From assembly GCA_047495785.1 (NCBI GenBank), contig JBLDXI010000073.1, forward strand, positions 62,001 through 126,000: a stretch of 64,000 bases of DNA, read 5' to 3'. Under the pieces are notes generated by a model. It worked only from the letters and a program-made list of their open reading frames with translations, was not told the DNA's origin and searched no databases. The translations under genes were made by a program, and so were the position numbers. How positions within the stretch are numbered: position 1 is the first letter of the stretch; every line of letters starts with the position of its first letter. The DNA comes from Lepidodermella squamata (Eukaryota; Gastrotricha). This document shows positions 45,601 through 60,100 of this stretch, piece by piece.

Positions 45601-46082
45601 CAGAGACTTTGATTTGATTTGATTTGATTGTGATTTGATTTGATTTAGGGCATTTTTTGATGATTTGATTTACTGATGATTTGATTTAGAAAATTTCAGG
45701 ATGATTTGATTTGATTTAAATTTAGCCCACTTGATTTACTGCTGATTTATAAAAATCAGAACTCTCGGAATTCTCCTGTTACTAAACATGAGAACTCACA
45801 TTTGCCTCGAAGACAACTGCTTTCCAAAGCCTGGGGCTATTTGTGCCCTTTCATACTCATTCTGCCAAAACCAAGCTTGAAATTTGAATGAATCCCCAGA
45901 AATTTACCATGATACTCATGTTTCCCTATGCGAAAGATTTGATTTGATTTGATTTAAACGGGCCGGATGATTTGATTTCATTGATTTACTATCGACTTTT
46001 TGGGGATTTGATTTGAAATGATTGATTTACAAAGACCTGTGATTTACTGAATAAATCAAATCAAATCAAATCAAAGTCACTG
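45601..46082. mobile_element. hAT-type MITE rich in TGATTT repeats
   Basis: The ends are CAGAGACTTTGATTTGATTT and the inverse ending AAATCAAAGTCACTG. The 8-bp duplication ATGTCATT flanks it (45593-45600 and 46083-46090). The interior carries many GATTTGATTT units like the element in the CTL-6 intron. At 482 bp there is no transposase. Confidence 0.88.
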
Positions 46083-48133
46083 ATGTCATTACATTACTTT
46101 TGTTAGCTTTGAGACTCTAAGTATGATTTCTGAAAGAATTTGTGCGGATGATCTTCAACGGACCCCCTACATCTGTAAAACGTTTTAGCGAGTTAATTCC
46201 GAAAATGAGGTCACGGCGAGCTAGTATTTAAAGGTGAGTTAAGGCGGGTAAAAACGACCCAGATGAATTGAATTATCTGAAACCAATCGAAAGGCTTCGA
46301 CTTCAGATGACATTTCTACCTTCGAGCATTTCCTTTTGTGATAAAAGGGAAATAAACCGCGACCCGAGGCGATGCACAGGTATGGGCCAAGTAATGGCGC
46401 CCAAATTGCCCCATGGAAAATTCAATTATGGGGGCGAGTTGGTCTAATTACCAGAACCTGTTGACCGTCCTACGACCACTTGAAAAGGTCAGGAGAAGTG
46501 ACAGGAAAATAAAAAAATTATGTAATCAATTTCAGATTTAATTTAACCGAGGAAGACAGAAAGGACAAGCCGTGTGCCATCGCTGTTTCCGGAAAGGCCA
46601 CTGATCTTTTGTCAACAATGTGTTTTTCGGCGATCACAACCTGTCATTTTAATCCTTTTTCAACTTCATCCTACTGGATAATTCTCTCAAAGATCTTCGA
46701 TTTTATTCATAGTTGATAAGCAATTTCTCGATTTAAAATTGTTTAAGCATGGAAGTGGAACCTTTGGAAACCTTTGGAGGCATGGAAACCAAGAAACAGG
46801 CCACAACAATAATTTCGATCACAACTATCGCCCAATGGGCTCGTTCTGAATCAGACTGACTCGGTTGCGACAGTTTGAGACTTCAAATTTCAAACAATTC
46901 TCCAGCTATAAAATCAACAATGGAGCGAAGCAGCGAGCCACAATTAGTTATTTATCAGTGGGTAGTAGCTCGCCCCGGCTTCCTGGCAGGAGCTGTAGGT
47001 TGTCTTCCACTACGAGTGCGGCCGAGCATGTTTACGACAACTTACTTAAGACAATTTGGAAATTTACTGAATTCTCCATCATCTTGTTCCAAGTTTCAGT
47101 CAATTATTGCAATCAAGAACAATCGTATATTGTATTTCAAAACCAGCCCTCAGAAGAGTGACCAGTTGGGCTACGCTCCTGCCTCAGCCAGAAATGCGCT
47201 CGCCAGCCCGCATCGTCATTCAAATTGAGCGTAGTTTTCGAACCAGCCTTGATGCTGATTAACTGTCCAAATTCGCCGATCGTTTCTTACGCGGAACAGC
47301 CGATGGTAAAATGCATCTAGACGGAGCGCTCCGATTCTGAATTTTTCTATTCACTCGTTCCAATGACGAATTCTTGAAGAGCATTTGGCTCATGAGAGGT
47401 AAAAGCTTTTTTCCGGATCATCAATTAAATTCAGGCCAGGCTTACTTTATTCATTCCACGAAATACAAATCAACCAGAATTATTTTTAGAAAGTAATTCT
47501 CTAGATAGTAGGTGATGATATTTTCTTTTTTATTAGCCGATTTATGTTCACACAAAATGTTCACCAGGTCATGTTGTGTTCACACCACGGGGGAATTTTG
47601 TTCGCAAAAAATGCTTCAATTTACTTCACCTTCCCGTGGTGTGAAAAAGCCTAAAATTATAGACTATGCGTGACAAGTGGGAGAGCGTCTTACGATTTTG
47701 AGTTCAATTCCAATTTCCATGGTATTGGAGTATTTCATCTCATTAGTGAGATTATTAGTGAAGTTAGTGATAAATGAGAGGCCCAAAATTTCATCAAAAT
47801 CCAAATTTAAAAAGCCAAAAGTCACCGGTATGTTTTAAAGAAAATCTACTATAGAAGATATAGGTTAATAGTGAAATATGGCACAGCTGTGAGACAGCTT
47901 GTGTTTCTTCACTCTATAAGATCAACTAATTCTTTAGCCATCTTAACGGTTATGGCGGTATTTCTAAGATCTAAGGTAAAACCTCTTTGAAAAGACTTGT
48001 TTTTAAACATATACCAAAAGTTTACTTCTGAAAATATATAGAGATGCATTTTTCATTAAAAAATAAATAAATAAATATTTTTCAATTCATATATTTCACA
48101 TTCGTTTTTTGATAGTTTTTGTAGCGGTGATCG
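46083..48133. other. Spacer before the collagen-like gene 3' end
   Basis: About 2 kb without a recognisable gene. The only structure seen is a hairpin at 47579-47645 (TTCACACCACGGG and its inverse). Just downstream of the collagen stop is an A- and T-rich stretch (48050-48085). Confidence 0.45.
47579..47645. repeat. Small hairpin
   Basis: TTCACACCACGGG is inverted as CCCGTGGTGTGAA about 40 bp away. Perfect 13-bp arms; no further context. Confidence 0.5.
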
Positions 48134-51100
48134 CTAAGCAAAATTTGCCAGGCTTTCGATCAGAATTTGTTGAACAGCGCTTCGGATTGTGTCGAAATCG
48201 ACCGGGCCAGGTGGACCACGAGGGCCGGGTAGACCAATGCCGTTGCGGCCAGCAGGACCAGCAGGACCAGTAAGGCCAACGCCAGTTGGACCAGCGGGGC
48301 CAGCGGGACCAGTAAGGCCAACGCCAGTTGGACCAGGAAGGCCAACGCCAGTTGGACCAGTTGCCCCATCTCTACCAGAAGGACCAGTGGGCCCAGTATC
48401 ACCAGTTCTTCCAGGAAGACCAACACCTGGTCGACCAGCGGAACCCGTGGGACCAGTCATGCCAATACCTGTCGGGCCAGTAGGACCTGTGCCACCATCT
48501 CTGCCATCTCGGCCGGCCGGACCAGCTAGACCCGTTGCGCCTGCAATACCAGTCGCACCATTGTTACCATTTCTACCGGTCGGACCAGTCGCACCAGTCG
48601 CACCTGCGTCACCTGAGAAAAAAATCAAATTATTTGTAAAATTACAGCATCTACTAAGAGAAATTAACATCACCTTTCTGTCCTTTGTCTCCTTTCGGTG
48701 CCATATCTCCAGAAATACCCTTTTCGCCTGTAGAAATACAATAAGAAAGCCAAGCGAGAGTAAATAACAAACAAACAACAAATGATTTACAACAAATGCA
48801 CGACGACATTAAAAGATGGAAATTAGCTGGGTTGCCAGCATCAAACTCAAGAAAGACGATTATCAAACAGACCTTGCACGCCTTGGGGACCTTGCGGGCC
48901 TGAAAATCACGAATAAATTCATGCAAGCTTCAAACCTCAACTGCGAAGCTCAGAACTGTACCTTGAGAACCTAGCGGACCCTGTTCTCCAGTTGCACCAG
49001 TAACACCGGTCGCACCTGTAGCGGGGCGAAATCGGAACAAACGCCAGTTGAGAAGCTTGCTCTCGCTTCGAACCGAGCTCATTCACGTACCTTGTTGACC
49101 TGTGGCTCCTTCAGCGCCTGCATGGTTTTACAAAACAAGAGAAATTCCAGTCAATAAATCGTAACCAAGAGCCTGGATCCTAGCTTCAAAGCTCACCTGT
49201 CGCTCCAGTAGCGCCCTGCCCACCCAGTGGGCCTTCGGAACCTTGCACGCCTTGGGGACCTTGCGAACCAAGCGGACCTTGCGGGCCTGAAAATCACGAA
49301 TAAATTCATGCAAGCTTCAAACCTCAACTTCGAAGATCGCAACTGTACCTTGAGAACCTAGCGGGCCCTGATCTCCGGTTGCACCAGTCACTCCCGTCGC
49401 ACCTGCAGCGGGGCAAAACCGAAGTAGCTCAAAGTTTCGAACAAGCTCGGCTCATTCACGTACCTTGTTGACCTGTGGCTCCATCAGCGCCTGAATGGTT
49501 TCACAAAACAAGAGAAATCGTAACCAAGAGCCTGGATCCTAGCTTCAAAGCTCACCTGTCGCTCCAGTAGCGCCCTGCCCACCCAGTGGGCCTTCGGAAC
49601 CTTGCACGCCTTGGGGACCTTGCGAACCAAGCGGACCTTGCGGGCCTGAAAATCACGAATAAATTCATGCAAGCTTCAAACCTCAACTTCGAAGATCGCA
49701 ACTGTACCTTGAGAACCTAGCGGGCCCTGATCTCCGGTTGCACCAGTCACTCCCGTCGCACCTGCAGCGGGGCAAAACCGAAGTAGCTCAAAGTTTCGAA
49801 CAAGCTCGGCTCATTCACGTACCTTGTTGACCTGTGGCTCCATCAGCGCCTGAATGGTTTCACAAAACAAGAGAAATCGTAACCAAGAGCCTGGATCCTA
49901 GCTTCAAAGCTCACCTGTCGCTCCAGTAGCGCCCTGCCCACCCAGTGGGCCTTCGGAACCTTGCACGCCTTGGGGACCTTGCGAACCAAGCGGACCTTGC
50001 GGGCCTGAAAATCACGAATAAATTCATGCAAGCTTCAAACCTCAACTTCGAAGATCGCAACTGTACCTTGAGAACCTAGCGGGCCCTGATCTCCGGTTGC
50101 ACCAGTCACTCCCGTCGCACCTGCAGCGGGGCAAAACCGAAGTAGCTCAAAGTTTCGAACAAGCTCGGCTCATTCACGTACCTTGTTGACCTGTGGCTCC
50201 ATCAGCGCCTGAATGGTTTCACAAAACAAGAGAAATCGTAACCAAGAGCCTGGATCCTAGCTTCAAAGCTCACCTGTCGCTCCAGTAGCGCCCTGCCCAC
50301 CCAGTGGGCCTTCGGAACCTTGCACGCCTTGGGGACCTTGCGAACCAAGCGGACCTTGCGGGCCTGAAAATCACGAATAAATTCATGCAAGCTTCAAACC
50401 TCAACTTCGAAGATCGCAACTGTACCTTGAGAACCTAGCGGGCCCTGATCTCCGGTTGCACCAGTCACTCCCGTCGCACCTGCAGCGGGGCAAAACCGAA
50501 GTAGCTCAAAGTTTCGAACAAGCTCGGCTCATTCACGTACCTTGTTGACCTGTGGCTCCATCAGCGCCTGAATGGTTTCACAAAACAAGAGAAATCGTAA
50601 CCAAGAGCCTGGATCCTAGCTTCAAAGCTCACCTGTCGCTCCAGTAGCGCCCTGCCCACCCAGTGGGCCTTCGGAACCTTGCACGCCTTGGGGACCTTGC
50701 GAACCAAGCGGACCTTGCGGGCCTGGAAATCACGAATAAATTCATGCAAGCTTCAAACCTCAACTTCGAAGATCGCAACTGTACCTTGAGAACCTAGCGG
50801 GCCCTGATCTCCGGTTGCACCAGTCACTCCCGTCGCACCTGCAGCGGGGCAAAACCGAAGTAGCTCAAAGTTTCGAACAAGCTCGGCTCATTCACGTACC
50901 TTGTTGACCTGTGGCTCCATCAGCGCCTGAATGGTTTCACAAAACAAGAGAAATCGTAACCAAGAGCCTGGATCCTAGCTTCAAAGCTCACCTGTCGCTC
51001 CAGTAGCGCCCTGCCCACCCAGTGGGCCTTCGGAACCTTGCACGCCTTGGGGACCTTGCGAACCAAGCGGACCTTGCGGGCCTGAAAATCACGAATAAAT

Positions 51101-54100
51101 TCATGCAAGCTTCAAACCTCAACTTCGAAGATCGCAACTGTACCTTGAGAACCTAGCGGGCCCTGATCTCCGGTTGCACCAGTCACTCCCGTCGCACCTG
51201 CAGCGGGGCAAAACCGAAGTAGCTCAAAGTTTCGAACAAGCTCGGCTCATTCACGTACCTTGTTGACCTGTGGCTCCATCAGCGCCTGAATGGTTTCACA
51301 AAACAAGAGAAATCGTAACCAAGAGCCTGGATCCTAGCTTCAAAGCTCACCTGTCGCTCCAGTAGCGCCCTGCCCACCCAGTGGGCCTTCGGAACCTTGC
51401 ACGCCTTGGGGACCTTGCGAACCAAGCGGACCTTGCGGGCCTGGAAATCACGAATAAATTCATGCAAGCTTCAAACCTCAACTTCGAAGATCGCAACTGT
51501 ACCTTGAGAACCTAGCGGGCCCTGATCTCCGGTTGCACCAGTCACTCCCGTCGCACCTGCAGCGGGGCAAAACCGAAGTAGCTCAAAGTTTCGAACAAGC
51601 TCGGCTCATTCACGTACCTTGTTGACCTGTGGCTCCATCAGCGCCTGAATGGTTTCACAAAACAAGAGAAATCGTAACCAAGAGCCTGGATCCTAGCTTC
51701 AAAGCTCACCTGTCGCTCCAGTAGCGCCCTGCCCACCCAGTGGGCCTTCGGAACCTTGCACGCCTTGGGGACCTTGCGAACCAAGCGGACCTTGCGGGCC
51801 TGAAAATCACGAATAAATTCATGCAAGCTTCAAACCTCAACTTCGAAGATCGCAACTGTACCTTGAGAACCTAGCGGGCCCTGATCTCCGGTTGCACCAG
51901 TCACTCCCGTCGCACCTGCAGCGGGGCAAAACCGAAGTAGCTCAAAGTTTCGAACAAGCTCGGCTCATTCACGTACCTTGTTGACCTGTGGCTCCATCAG
52001 CGCCTGAATGGTTTCACAAAACAAGAGAAATCGTAACCAAGAGCCTGGATCCTAGCTTCAAAGCTCACCTGTCGCTCCAGTAGCGCCCTGCCCACCCAGT
52101 GGGCCTTCGGAACCTTGCACGCCTTGGGGACCTTGCGAACCAAGCGGACCTTGCGGGCCTGAAAATCACGAATAAATTCATGCAAGCTTCAAACCTCAAC
52201 TTCGAAGATCGCAACTGTACCTTGAGAACCTAGCGGGCCCTGATCTCCGGTTGCACCAGTCACTCCCGTCGCACCTGCAGCGGGGCAAAACCGAAGTAGC
52301 TCAAAGTTTCGAACAAGCTCGGCTCATTCACGTACCTTGTTGACCTGTGGCTCCATCAGCGCCTGAATGGTTTCACAAAACAAGAGAAATCGTAACCAAG
52401 AGCCTGGATCCTAGCTTCAAAGCTCACCTGTCGCTCCAGTAGCGCCCTGCCCACCCAGTGGGCCTTCGGAACCTTGCACGCCTTGGGGACCTTGCGAACC
52501 AAGCGGACCTTGCGGGCCTGAAAATCACGAATAAATTCATGCAAGCTTCAAACCTCAACTTCGAAGATCGCAACTGTACCTTGAGAACCTAGCGGGCCCT
52601 GATCTCCGGTTGCACCAGTCACTCCCGTCGCACCTGCAGCGGGGCAAAACCGAAGTAGCTCAAAGTTTCGAACAAGCTCGGCTCATTCACGTACCTTGTT
52701 GACCTGTGGCTCCATCAGCGCCTGAATGGTTTCACAAAACAAGAGAAATCGTAACCAAGAGCCTGGATCCTAGCTTCAAAGCTCACCTGTCGCTCCAGTA
52801 GCGCCCTGCCCACCCAGTGGGCCTTCGGAACCTTGCACGCCTTGGGGACCTTGCGAACCAAGCGGACCTTGCGGGCCTGGAAATCACGAATAAATTCATG
52901 CAAGCTTCAAACCTCAACTTCGAAGATCGCAACTGTACCTTGAGAACCTAGCGGGCCCTGATCTCCGGTTGCACCAGTCACTCCCGTCGCACCTGCAGCG
53001 GGGCAAAACCGAAGTAGCTCAAAGTTTCGAACAAGCTCGGCTCATTCACGTACCTTGTTGACCTGTGGCTCCATCAGCGCCTGAATGGTTTCACAAAACA
53101 AGAGAAATCGTAACCAAGAGCCTGGATCCTAGCTTCAAAGCTCACCTGTCGCTCCAGTAGCGCCCTGCCCACCCAGTGGGCCTTCGGAACCTTGCACGCC
53201 TTGGGGACCTTGCGAACCAAGCGGACCTTGCGGGCCTGAAAATCACGAATAAATTCATGCAAGCTTCAAACCTCAACTTCGAAGATCGCAACTGTACCTT
53301 GAGAACCTAGCGGGCCCTGATCTCCGGTTGCACCAGTCACTCCCGTCGCACCTGCAGCGGGGCAAAACCGAAGTAGCTCAAAGTTTCGAACAAGCTCGGC
53401 TCATTCACGTACCTTGTTGACCTGTGGCTCCATCAGCGCCTGAATGGTTTCACAAAACAAGAGAAATCGTAACCAAGAGCCTGGATCCTAGCTTCAAAGC
53501 TCACCTGTCGCTCCAGTAGCGCCCTGCCCACCCAGTGGGCCTTCGGAACCTTGCACGCCTTGGGGACCTTGCGAACCAAGCGGACCTTGCGGGCCTGGAA
53601 ATCACGAATAAATTCATGCAAGCTTCAAACCTCAACTTCGAAGATCGCAACTGTACCTTGAGAACCTAGCGGGCCCTGATCTCCGGTTGCACCAGTCACT
53701 CCCGTCGCACCTGCAGCGGGGCAAAACCGAAGTAGCTCAAAGTTTCGAACAAGCTCGGCTCATTCACGTACCTTGTTGACCTGTGGCTCCATCAGCGCCT
53801 GAATGGTTTCACAAAACAAGAGAAATCGTAACCAAGAGCCTGGATCCTAGCTTCAAAGCTCACCTGTCGCTCCAGTAGCGCCCTGCCCACCCAGTGGGCC
53901 TTCGGAACCTTGCACGCCTTGGGGACCTTGCGAACCAAGCGGACCTTGCGGGCCTGAAAATCACGAATAAATTCATGCAAGCTTCAAACCTCAACTTCGA
54001 AGATCGCAACTGTACCTTGAGAACCTAGCGGGCCCTGATCTCCGGTTGCACCAGTCACTCCCGTCGCACCTGCAGCGGGGCAAAACCGAAGTAGCTCAAA

Positions 54101-57100
54101 GTTTCGAACAAGCTCGGCTCATTCACGTACCTTGTTGACCTGTGGCTCCATCAGCGCCTGAATGGTTTCACAAAACAAGAGAAATCGTAACCAAGAGCCT
54201 GGATCCTAGCTTCAAAGCTCACCTGTCGCTCCAGTAGCGCCCTGCCCACCCAGTGGGCCTTCGGAACCTTGCACGCCTTGGGGACCTTGCGAACCAAGCG
54301 GACCTTGCGGGCCTGGAAATCACGAATAAATTCATGCAAGCTTCAAACCTCAACTTCGAAGATCGCAACTGTACCTTGAGAACCTAGCGGGCCCTGATCT
54401 CCGGTTGCACCAGTCACTCCCGTCGCACCTGCAGCGGGGCAAAACCGAAGTAGCTCAAAGTTTCGAACAAGCTCGGCTCATTCACGTACCTTGTTGACCT
54501 GTGGCTCCATCAGCGCCTGAATGGTTTCACAAAACAAGAGAAATCTTAACCAAGAGCCTGGATCCTAGCTTCAAAGCTCACCTGTCGCTCCAGTAGCGCC
54601 CTGCCCACCCAGTGGGCCTTCGGAACCTTGCACGCCTTGGGGACCTTGCGAACCAAGCGGACCTTGCGGGCCTGAAAATCACGAATAAATTCATGCAAGC
54701 TTCAAACCTCAACTTCGAAGATCGCAACTGTACCTTGAGAACCTAGCGGGCCCTGATCTCCGGTTGCACCAGTCACTCCCGTCGCACCTGCAGCGGGGCA
54801 AAACCGAAGTAGCTCAAAGTTTCGAACAAGCTCGGCTCATTCACGTACCTTGTTGACCTGTGGCTCCATCAGCGCCTGAATGGTTTCACAAAACAAGAGA
54901 AATCGTAACCAAGAGCCTGGATCCTAGCTTCAAAGCTCACCTGTCGCTCCAGTAGCGCCCTGCCCACCCAGTGGGCCTTCGGAACCTTGCACGCCTTGGG
55001 GACCTTGCGAACCAAGCGGACCTTGCGGGCCTGAAAATCACGAATAAATTCATGCAAGCTTCAAACCTCAACTTCGAAGATCGCAACTGTACCTTGAGAA
55101 CCTAGCGGGCCCTGATCTCCGGTTGCACCAGTCACTCCCGTCGCACCTGCAGCGGGGCAAAACCGAAGTAGCTCAAAGTTTCGAACAAGCTCGGCTCATT
55201 CACGTACCTTGTTGACCTGTGGCTCCATCAGCGCCTGAATGGTTTCACAAAACAAGAGAAATCGTAACCAAGAGCCTGGATCCTAGCTTCAAAGCTCACC
55301 TGTCGCTCCAGTAGCGCCCTGCCCACCCAGTGGGCCTTCGGAACCTTGCACGCCTTGGGGACCTTGCGAACCAAGCGGACCTTGCGGGCCTGGAAATCAC
55401 GAATAAATTCATGCAAGCTTCAAACCTCAACTTCGAAGATCGCAACTGTACCTTGAGAACCTAGCGGGCCCTGATCTCCGGTTGCACCAGTCACTCCCGT
55501 CGCACCTGCAGCGGGGCAAAACCGAAGTAGCTCAAAGTTTCGAACAAGCTCGGCTCATTCACGTACCTTGTTGACCTGTGGCTCCATCAGCGCCTGAATG
55601 GTTTCACAAAACAAGAGAAATCGTAACCAAGAGCCTGGATCCTAGCTTCAAAGCTCACCTGTCGCTCCAGTAGCGCCCTGCCCACCCAGTGGGCCTTCGG
55701 AACCTTGCACGCCTTGGGGACCTTGCGAACCAAGCGGACCTTGCGGGCCTGAAAATCACGAATAAATTCATGCAAGCTTCAAACCTCAACTTCGAAGATC
55801 GCAACTGTACCTTGAGAACCTAGCGGGCCCTGATCTCCGGTTGCACCAGTCACTCCCGTCGCACCTGCAGCGGGGCAAAACCGAAGTAGCTCAAAGTTTC
55901 GAACAAGCTCGACTCATTCACGTACCTTGTTGACCTGTGGCTCCATCAGCGCCTGAATGGTTTCACAAAACAAGAGAAATCGTAACCAAGAGCCTGGATC
56001 CTAGCTTCAAAGCTCACCTGTCGCTCCAGTAGCGCCCTGCCCACCCAGTGGGCCTTCGGAACCTTGCACGCCTTGGGGACCTTGCGAACCAAGCGGACCT
56101 TGCGGGCCTGGAAATCACGAATAAATTCATGCAAGCTTCAAACCTCAACTTCGAAGATCGCAACTGTACCTTGAGAACCTAGCGGGCCCTGATCTCCGGT
56201 TGCACCAGTCACTCCCGTCGCACCTGCAGCGGGGCAAAACCGAAGTAGCTCAAAGTTTCGAACAAGCTCGGCTCATTCACGTACCTTGTTGACCTGTGGC
56301 TCCATCAGCGCCTGAATGGTTTCACAAAACAAGAGAAATCGTAACCAAGAGCCTGGATCCTAGCTTCAAAGCTCACCTGTCGCTCCAGTAGCGCCCTGCC
56401 CACCCAGTGGGCCTTCGGAACCTTGCACGCCTTGGGGACCTTGCGAACCAAGCGGACCTTGCGGGCCTGAAAATCACGAATAAATTCATGCAAGCTTCAA
56501 ACCTCAACTTCGAAGATCGCAACTGTACCTTGAGAACCTAGCGGGCCCTGATCTCCGGTTGCACCAGTCACTCCCGTCGCACCTGCAGCGGGGCAAAACC
56601 GAAGTAGCTCAAAGTTTCGAACAAGCTCGGCTCATTCACGTACCTTGTTGACCTGTGGCTCCATCAGCGCCTGAATGGTTTCACAAAACAAGAGAAATCG
56701 TAACCAAGAGCCTGGATCCTAGCTTCAAAGCTCACCTGTCGCTCCAGTAGCGCCCTGCCCACCCAGTGGGCCTTCGGAACCTTGCACGCCTTGGGGACCT
56801 TGCGAACCAAGCGGACCTTGCGGGCCTGGAAATCACGAATAAATTCATGCAAGCTTCAAACCTCAACTTCGAAGATCGCAACTGTACCTTGAGAACCTAG
56901 CGGGCCCTGATCTCCGGTTGCACCAGTCACTCCCGTCGCACCTGCAGCGGGGCAAAACCGAAGTAGCTCAAAGTTTCGAACAAGCTCGGCTCATTCACGT
57001 ACCTTGTTGACCTGTGGCTCCATCAGCGCCTGAATGGTTTCACAAAACAAGAGAAATCGTAACCAAGAGCCTGGATCCTAGCTTCAAAGCTCACCTGTCG

Positions 57101-60100
57101 CTCCAGTAGCGCCCTGCCCACCCAGTGGGCCTTCGGAACCTTGCACGCCTTGGGGACCTTGCGAACCAAGCGGACCTTGCGGGCCTGAAATCACGAATAA
57201 ATTCATGCAAGCTTCAAACCTCAACTTCGAAGATCGCAACTGTACCTTGAGAACCTAGCGGGCCCTGATCTCCGGTTGCACCAGTCACTCCCGTCGCACC
57301 TGCAGCGGGGCAAAACCGAAGTAGCTCAAAGTTTCGAACAAGCTCGGCTCATTCACGTACCTTGTTGACCTGTGGCTCCATCAGCGCCTGAATGGTTTCA
57401 CAAACAAGAGAAATCGTAACCAAGAGCCTGGATCCTAGCTTCAAAGCTCACCTGTCGCTCCAGTAGCGCCCTGCCCACCCAGTGGGCCTTCGGAACCTTG
57501 CACGCCTTGGGGACCTTGCGAACCAAGCGGACCTTGCGGGCCTGGAAATCACGAATAAATTCATGCAAGCTTCAAACCTCAACTTCGAAGATCGCAACTG
57601 TACCTTGAGAACCTAGCGGGCCCTGATCTCCGGTTGCACCAGTCACTCCCGTCGCACCTGCAGCGGGGCAAAACCGAAGTAGCTCAAAGTTTCGAACAAG
57701 CTCGGCTCATTCACGTACCTTGTTGACCTGTGGCTCCATCAGCGCCTGAATGGTTTCACAAAACAAGAGAAATCGTAACCAAGAGCCTGGATCCTAGCTT
57801 CAAAGCTCACCTGTCGCTCCAGTAGCGCCCTGCCCACCCAGTGGGCCTTCGGAACCTTGCACGCCTTGGGGACCTTGCGAACCAAGCGGACCTTGCGGGC
57901 CTGAAAATCACGAATAAATTCATGCAAGCTTCAAACCTCAACTTCGAAGATCGCAACTGTACCTTGAGAACCTAGCGGGCCCTGATCTCCGGTTGCACCA
58001 GTCACTCCCGTCGCACCTGCAGCGGGGCAAAACCGAAGTAGCTCAAAGTTTCGAACAAGCTCGACTCATTCACGTACCTTGTTGACCTGTGGCTCCATCA
58101 GCGCCTGAATGGTTTCACAAAACAAGAGAAATCGTAACCAAGAGCCTGGATCCTAGCTTCAAAGCTCACCTGTCGCTCCAGTAGCGCCCTGCCCACCCAG
58201 TGGGCCTTCGGAACCTTGCACGCCTTGGGGACCTTGCGAACCAAGCGGACCTTGCGGGCCTGGAAATCACGAATAAATTCATGCAAGCTTCAAACCTCAA
58301 CTTCGAAGATCGCAACTGTACCTTGAGAACCTAGCGGGCCCTGATCTCCGGTTGCACCAGTCACTCCCGTCGCACCTGCAGCGGGGCAAAACCGAAGTAG
58401 CTCAAAGTTTCGAACAAGCTCGGCTCATTCACGTACCTTGTTGACCTGTGGCTCCATCAGCGCCTGAATGGTTTCACAAAACAAGAGAAATCGTAACCAA
58501 GAGCCTGGATCCTAGCTTCAAAGCTCACCTGTCGCTCCAGTAGCGCCCTGCCCACCCAGTGGGCCTTCGGAACCTTGCACGCCTTGGGGACCTTGCGAAC
58601 CAAGCGGACCTTGCGGGCCTGAAAATCACGAATAAATTCATGCAAGCTTCAAACCTCAACTTCGAAGATCGCAACTGTACCTTGAGAACCTAGCGGGCCC
58701 TGATCTCCGGTTGCACCAGTCACTCCCGTCGCACCTGCAGCGGGGCAAAACCGAAGTAGCTCAAAGTTTCGAACAAGCTCGGCTCATTCACGTACCTTGT
58801 TGACCTGTGGCTCCATCAGCGCCTGAATGGTTTCACAAAACAAGAGAAATCGTAACCAAGAGCCTGGATCCTAGCTTCAAAGCTCACCTGTCGCTCCAGT
58901 AGCGCCCTGCCCACCCAGTGGGCCTTCGGAACCTTGCACGCCTTGGGGACCTTGCGAACCAAGCGGACCTTGCGGGCCTGAAAATCACGAATAAATTCAT
59001 GCAAGCTTCAAACCTCAACTTCGAAGATCGCAACTGTACCTTGAGAACCTAGCGGGCCCTGATCTCCGGTTGCACCAGTCACTCCCGTCGCACCTGCAGC
59101 GGGGCAAAACCGAAGTAGCTCAAAGTTTCGAACAAGCTCGGCTCATTCACGTACCTTGTTGACCTGTGGCTCCATCAGCGCCTGAATGGTTTCACAAAAC
59201 AAGAGAAATCGTAACCAAGAGCCTGGATCCTAGCTTCAAAGCTCACCTGTCGCTCCAGTAGCGCCCTGCCCACCCAGTGGGCCTTCGGAACCTAGCACGC
59301 CTTGGGGACCTTGCGAACCAAGCGGACCTTGCGGGCCTGAAAATCACGAATAAATTCATGCAAGCTTCAAACCTCAACTTCGAAGATCGCAACTGTACCT
59401 TGAGAACCTAGCGGGCCCTGATCTCCGGTTGCACCAGTCACTCCCGTCGCACCTGCAGCGGGGCAAAACCGAAGTAGCTCAAAGTTTCGAACAAGCTCGG
59501 CTCATTCACGTACCTTGTTGACCTGTGGCTCCATCAGCGCCTGAATGGTTTCACAAAACAAGAGAAATCGTAACCAAGAGCCTGGATCCTAGCTTCAAAG
59601 CTCACCTGTCGCTCCAGTAGCGCCCTGCCCACCCAGTGGGCCTTCGGAACCTTGCACGCCTTGGGGACCTTGCGAACCAAGCGGACCTTGCGGGCCTGAA
59701 AATCACGAATAAATTCATGCAAGCTTCAAACCTCAACTTCGAAGATCGCAACTGTACCTTGAGAACCTAGCGGGCCCTGATCTCCGGTTGCACCAGTCAC
59801 TCCCGTCGCACCTGCAGCGGGGCAAAACCGAAGTAGCTCAAAGTTTCGAACAAGCTCGGCTCATTCACGTACCTTGTTGACCTGTGGCTCCATCAGCGCC
59901 TGAATGGTTTCACAAAACAAGAGAAATCGTAACCAAGAGCCTGGATCCTAGCTTCAAAGCTCACCTGTCGCTCCAGTAGCGCCCTGCCCACCCAGTGGGC
60001 CTTCGGAACCTTGCACGCCTTGGGGACCTTGCGAACCAAGCGGACCTTGCGGGCCTGAAAATCACGAATAAATTCATGCAAGCTTCAAACCTCAACTTCG

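Noticed and set aside
48189-48767. Plus-strand proline-rich frame opposite the last collagen exon
   Set aside because: Antisense shadow of Gly-X-Y codons (GGN and CCN complement each other); no start context, and the minus strand explains it.
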